Shown here one piece after another: positions 61,283-64,000 of a stretch of 64,000 bases of DNA (its first letter is position 1; each line of letters opens with the position of its first letter). The stretch lies in the NCBI GenBank assembly GCA_963969595.1, contig OZ018408.1:46749022-46813021 (forward strand). The letters run 5' to 3'. Source of the stretch: Neckera pumila. Its lineage: Eukaryota > Streptophyta > Bryopsida > Hypnales > Neckeraceae. Position numbers and translations under genes: made by a program. The notes beneath the pieces were generated by a model, which was given only the letters and a program-made list of their open reading frames with translations, was not told the DNA's origin and searched no databases.

Positions 61283-63043
61283 AAAGACATCGAAGCATCA
61301 CCTAGGTATACTTTAGGTATGCATGGCAAGATCTTTGCACATGAACAACACAAAAAAGAAGAGAGCATAGACTTTATGATCTCTATAAGATCAACATGCT
61401 TCTAAGTGTTCCTTTTCCAAAAACAAGAAGTCAAAGCAAAGATGATTAAAAGTAAAAACAAGAAGCACAATCAAGAAGATTGTAAGTGTTTTACAAGATA
61501 CAAGTATTGCAGAAAGAAGTTTTGAAAATAAACTTAGCAATAATCTCCATGACTTGGTTTGGCAAGACTCAAGTTTTCCTTCAATATATACTAATATTAT
61601 GCCATGAAGTTTCTTCAAAGAAATCTAAGATCTTTCATTGAGAGACTAAGAAACTGTAGGGATTACTGTGATGGTTCAAGAGACCTCATGTATAGTTTCA
61701 AGTAGCTACATAAAAGTATTGTAAAAGTCACCTAAAATAATTGGTGGCTATTTCTAATTTTCTAAGAAGGATTGACTCTACACACTCTATACCCATCCAC
61801 ACCAACTTGTACATTGTAGATTGGTTCTAAAACACAAAACATTTGGAGAGGCCCAAATTTGTGTGGTATAGACTAGTTTTAATTCCTAACTGCCTGAGCA
61901 ACCAAATATGGTCACTCCAAAATTTCAAGCTCGTTTGGGCATGGGCAGTTAAACTCCTTTGACCGGTTAAAACTTTTTTATAGGTAGTATTAAAGGTTAA
62001 TTATTATAAATTTTTATTTTTCACTGAAAAAGGTAAATATTTGATTTTTGAGAGATCCTCAAAGGCATACATGTATCATTAGTGGAAGAGTAAAGCTTGC
62101 AAATTTTACTTGATTTCCCGGCTTTGAACAAAGCTTGCCAATTTCACTTGATTTGAGATCTCAAGAGTTGTACTTATCTATTTGCTTTGAAAATGGTCCC
62201 AATGGAAAGAGTAAAGTGTTTTCATGATTTTCGCTGTTGAAAATATAAACATGCAAGTGTTGATTTGGAGTTATTTACAAATTCTACTTATCAAATAAAA
62301 TTGCATTTCAATAACTACAAGGTGGATTGTGTAATGAGTTTGGTAGCTCTTCATTTGAACTTAAGTTTTTTAAAAGTGCATTTTAGTGTGCTAACACAAT
62401 TTCAAATTGTTCATGTCACATCCAACCCCAAAAAATTCTTATATGCAAATTCCTCAAACATTGTGGAGAGGGACAACATACTAAAAATAGGATACTGACA
62501 TTTATCTTGTTATAATCTCACAACTCCTATGCACTTTTACATTCAAAATTAGTAAGCTCTCTAAACATCTACAAGTTAGATTTTGAAAAACAAACAATTT
62601 GCTTCATTGGAGATAGATATAAGTTCATGCTCTTTTTTCAAAGGAAAAACACACTTGGAAAGGCTTAGGCACTTAGGGGTTAACAGTTACTTCAAGTGAT
62701 TTTAAACTCATAGGAAAGGTTCAAAATGCCTTAAAGATAAAGTAAGGTGCTATATAGAGGTTTTGAGATGTTATTTAACATGATATAGAATGTATGTCCA
62801 TAACATCTTGTATTTGAATATTGATGTCATATGGCATTGCATGGCAAAGTCAAAAACAATTTCATAATAAGGAAATTGAGTGTTGAAAGACAATCCTCAA
62901 GTGAGTGTTGAATGTAGTAAAGATTTTATTAGAGAGTAACTTAAGACCTTTTGAAGTGGTCATGCACTAATTTGAATTTAGTTCCGTATACAATGAAGTA
63001 GAATTGCAAATCCACATAAACATATAGAAAGAGAAAAATAGAG
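61283..63043. other. Intergenic DNA, no gene recognised
   Basis: An isolated TTAA-type right terminus (acttaggggTTAA) ends at 62683. A possible distant partner is near 61948 (TTAA-ACTCCTTTGACC), but this pairing is weak. No gene. Confidence 0.4.
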
Positions 63044-63307
63044 GGGCTCATATATGTGCATTATCCCTTAAAGGATGGGCTCATATATGTGCATTATCCC
63101 TTAAAGGATGGGCTCATATATGTGCATTATTCCTTAAGGGATGGGCTAATGACCATGGAAATCATCCCTTTTGATACTGTGTGAATTATTGGCTTAAGAA
63201 AATGTAGAAGCACTCATTGGAAGTCAAACTATTGCAGAAAATCTCCCCTTTTCACACAAAATTTTGAAGATGAATAGTTGCATTTTTGTCCTATATAGAA
63301 GGTCTCA
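63044..63307 (-). mobile_element. TTAA-type MITE copy 2 with terminal 33-bp tandem repeat
   Basis: The interior is the inverse of 41937-42159. At its terminal side the 33-bp block gggctcatatatgtgcatta + tcccttaaaggat occurs three times (63044-63076, 63077-63109, 63110-63142, the last with changes). The terminus motif ccttaaaggat itself is therefore amplified. Confidence 0.75.
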
Positions 63308-63640
63308 ATTTTTGTCCTGATTTTTTGAAACCTTTTTTGAAGATAGGAAAATTGAATAACTTGTGGGAATACAATTTTTTTTTCTTCAATCGGTGCCTAG
63401 GAACAAAAGTCATGCTCCAATAAGCTCAAAACAAGGGAGACGGGCAACAAATAAAAGTTTCAAAAATTTGAATGGAATTGAATTTTTTTCTCTCTCATAG
63501 ATTATGATTTTGTCTACATAAAAAGCTTTGATTCATTCCATTTGGATTTGTTATGAGAAAGTTATGAACAATCTTGCTTTTTTTGGGCAATTAGAACATC
63601 TTCTTGTAAAAAAACCCTTGTAGGATTCATTTCTCAAGTT
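63308..63640 (-). mobile_element. TTAA family fragment, inverse orientation
   Basis: It follows the inverse of the 20500-21428 interior: 'gattttttgaaacc', 'caatcggtgcctaggaacaaaagtcatg' (interrupted), 'aaaagctttgattcattcca', 'gttatgaacaatcttg'. Neither terminus is present. Confidence 0.65.
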
Positions 63641-63677
63641 TATGGTTTATCCTATTCTGATTCATTAAATTCATAAA

Positions 63678-63890
63678 TTGTTCATGTGCTGGAACCCTTT
63701 TCGATTGCCAATAAGGTACAACAATTTCAAAACCAACAAGGCTCAGATATTAAGAACTCTGGATGCTTTCAGGACAGGGTCATTGAACACACTATGGGAA
63801 CTCGTTGCTTATAAACCTCACATGCAGGCAGTATCTGATAAAGAGACCTCCAGCTCAAACACTGCAACAACACAAACCCTATCAAAGTAG
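63678..63890 (+). other. Short ORF at the right edge, possible exon, unassigned
   Basis: A 70-codon ORF in less AT-rich DNA, containing RYNNFKTNKAQILRTLDAFR and ending in a Ser/Thr/Gln-rich tail. It could be the last exon of a gene or chance. I do not recognise it, and no upstream exon was found. Confidence 0.2.
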
Positions 63891-64000
63891 CCGCATTGGA
63901 AACTACTGTCAATATTCTAAGAAAATTTCCAGACTCCCGCTTGAAATTGCTGTGACTGCATTTTAGTGTTGGTTTGGTTCCCTCTGGTGAGGGGAGAGGG

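Noticed and set aside
63044..63142. 33-bp triplet as a CRISPR-like array
   Set aside because: The copies are directly adjacent without spacers and lie at a MITE end in a plant nuclear genome.

Overview
This is an AT-rich, gene-poor piece of a plant nuclear genome. Evidence for a plant: multi-exon genes with GT-AG introns, a plant NF-YC histone fold, a plant-type V-ATPase subunit C (VHA-C/DET3 type), a plant RHF-type RING-H2 protein, a nuclear tRNA-Trp(CCA), and many MITEs with Stowaway, CACTA, pogo and hAT signatures. The protein sequences look more like a non-flowering lineage than a flowering plant, but I cannot name the species.

Layout. At 281-1014 (minus strand) lies the N-terminal half of an NF-YC transcription factor gene that runs off the left edge. 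Bases 6768-11580 hold four head-to-tail units of 1203-1204 bp, which lead directly into the VHA-C gene (11878-15135, plus strand, 11 exons, 378 aa). Each unit carries two things: a copy of the VHA-C promoter/5'-leader segment, and a minus-strand 106-codon ORF whose N-terminus is a TFIIB-type zinc ribbon. All four predicted proteins are identical. This array is the most unusual object in the window. A RHF1A/RHF2A-like RING-H2 E3 ligase gene (7 exons, 345 aa) occupies 36848-39998. A tRNA-Trp lies at 52338-52409, followed by an intronless, GC-rich, unrecognised gene at 52740-53318 (192 aa).

The remaining roughly 45 kb is intergenic and dominated by decayed repeats. The most prominent family has ends of the form TTAA-CCCCTAAAGGACC...GGTCCTTTAGGGG-TTAA. 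Its TTAA junctions and CCC-starting termini are those expected of piggyBac-type transposons. Several full-length copies lack any visible transposase. Other repeats include a Stowaway-like element with one of these TTAA elements nested inside it, a near-perfect palindromic CACTA-type MITE, two pogo-like MITEs, one hAT-like MITE with an exact 8-bp target duplication, and several foldbacks and short tandem duplications.

The genes do not form one pathway: NF-YC (CCAAT-box transcription), VHA-C (vacuolar and endosomal acidification), RHF (ubiquitylation) and tRNA-Trp are independent housekeeping loci. The only evident link is physical. The TFIIB-ribbon ORFs and VHA-C are arranged head to head, and the segment between them has been amplified. 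All homology statements are by-eye recognition; no database search was possible.
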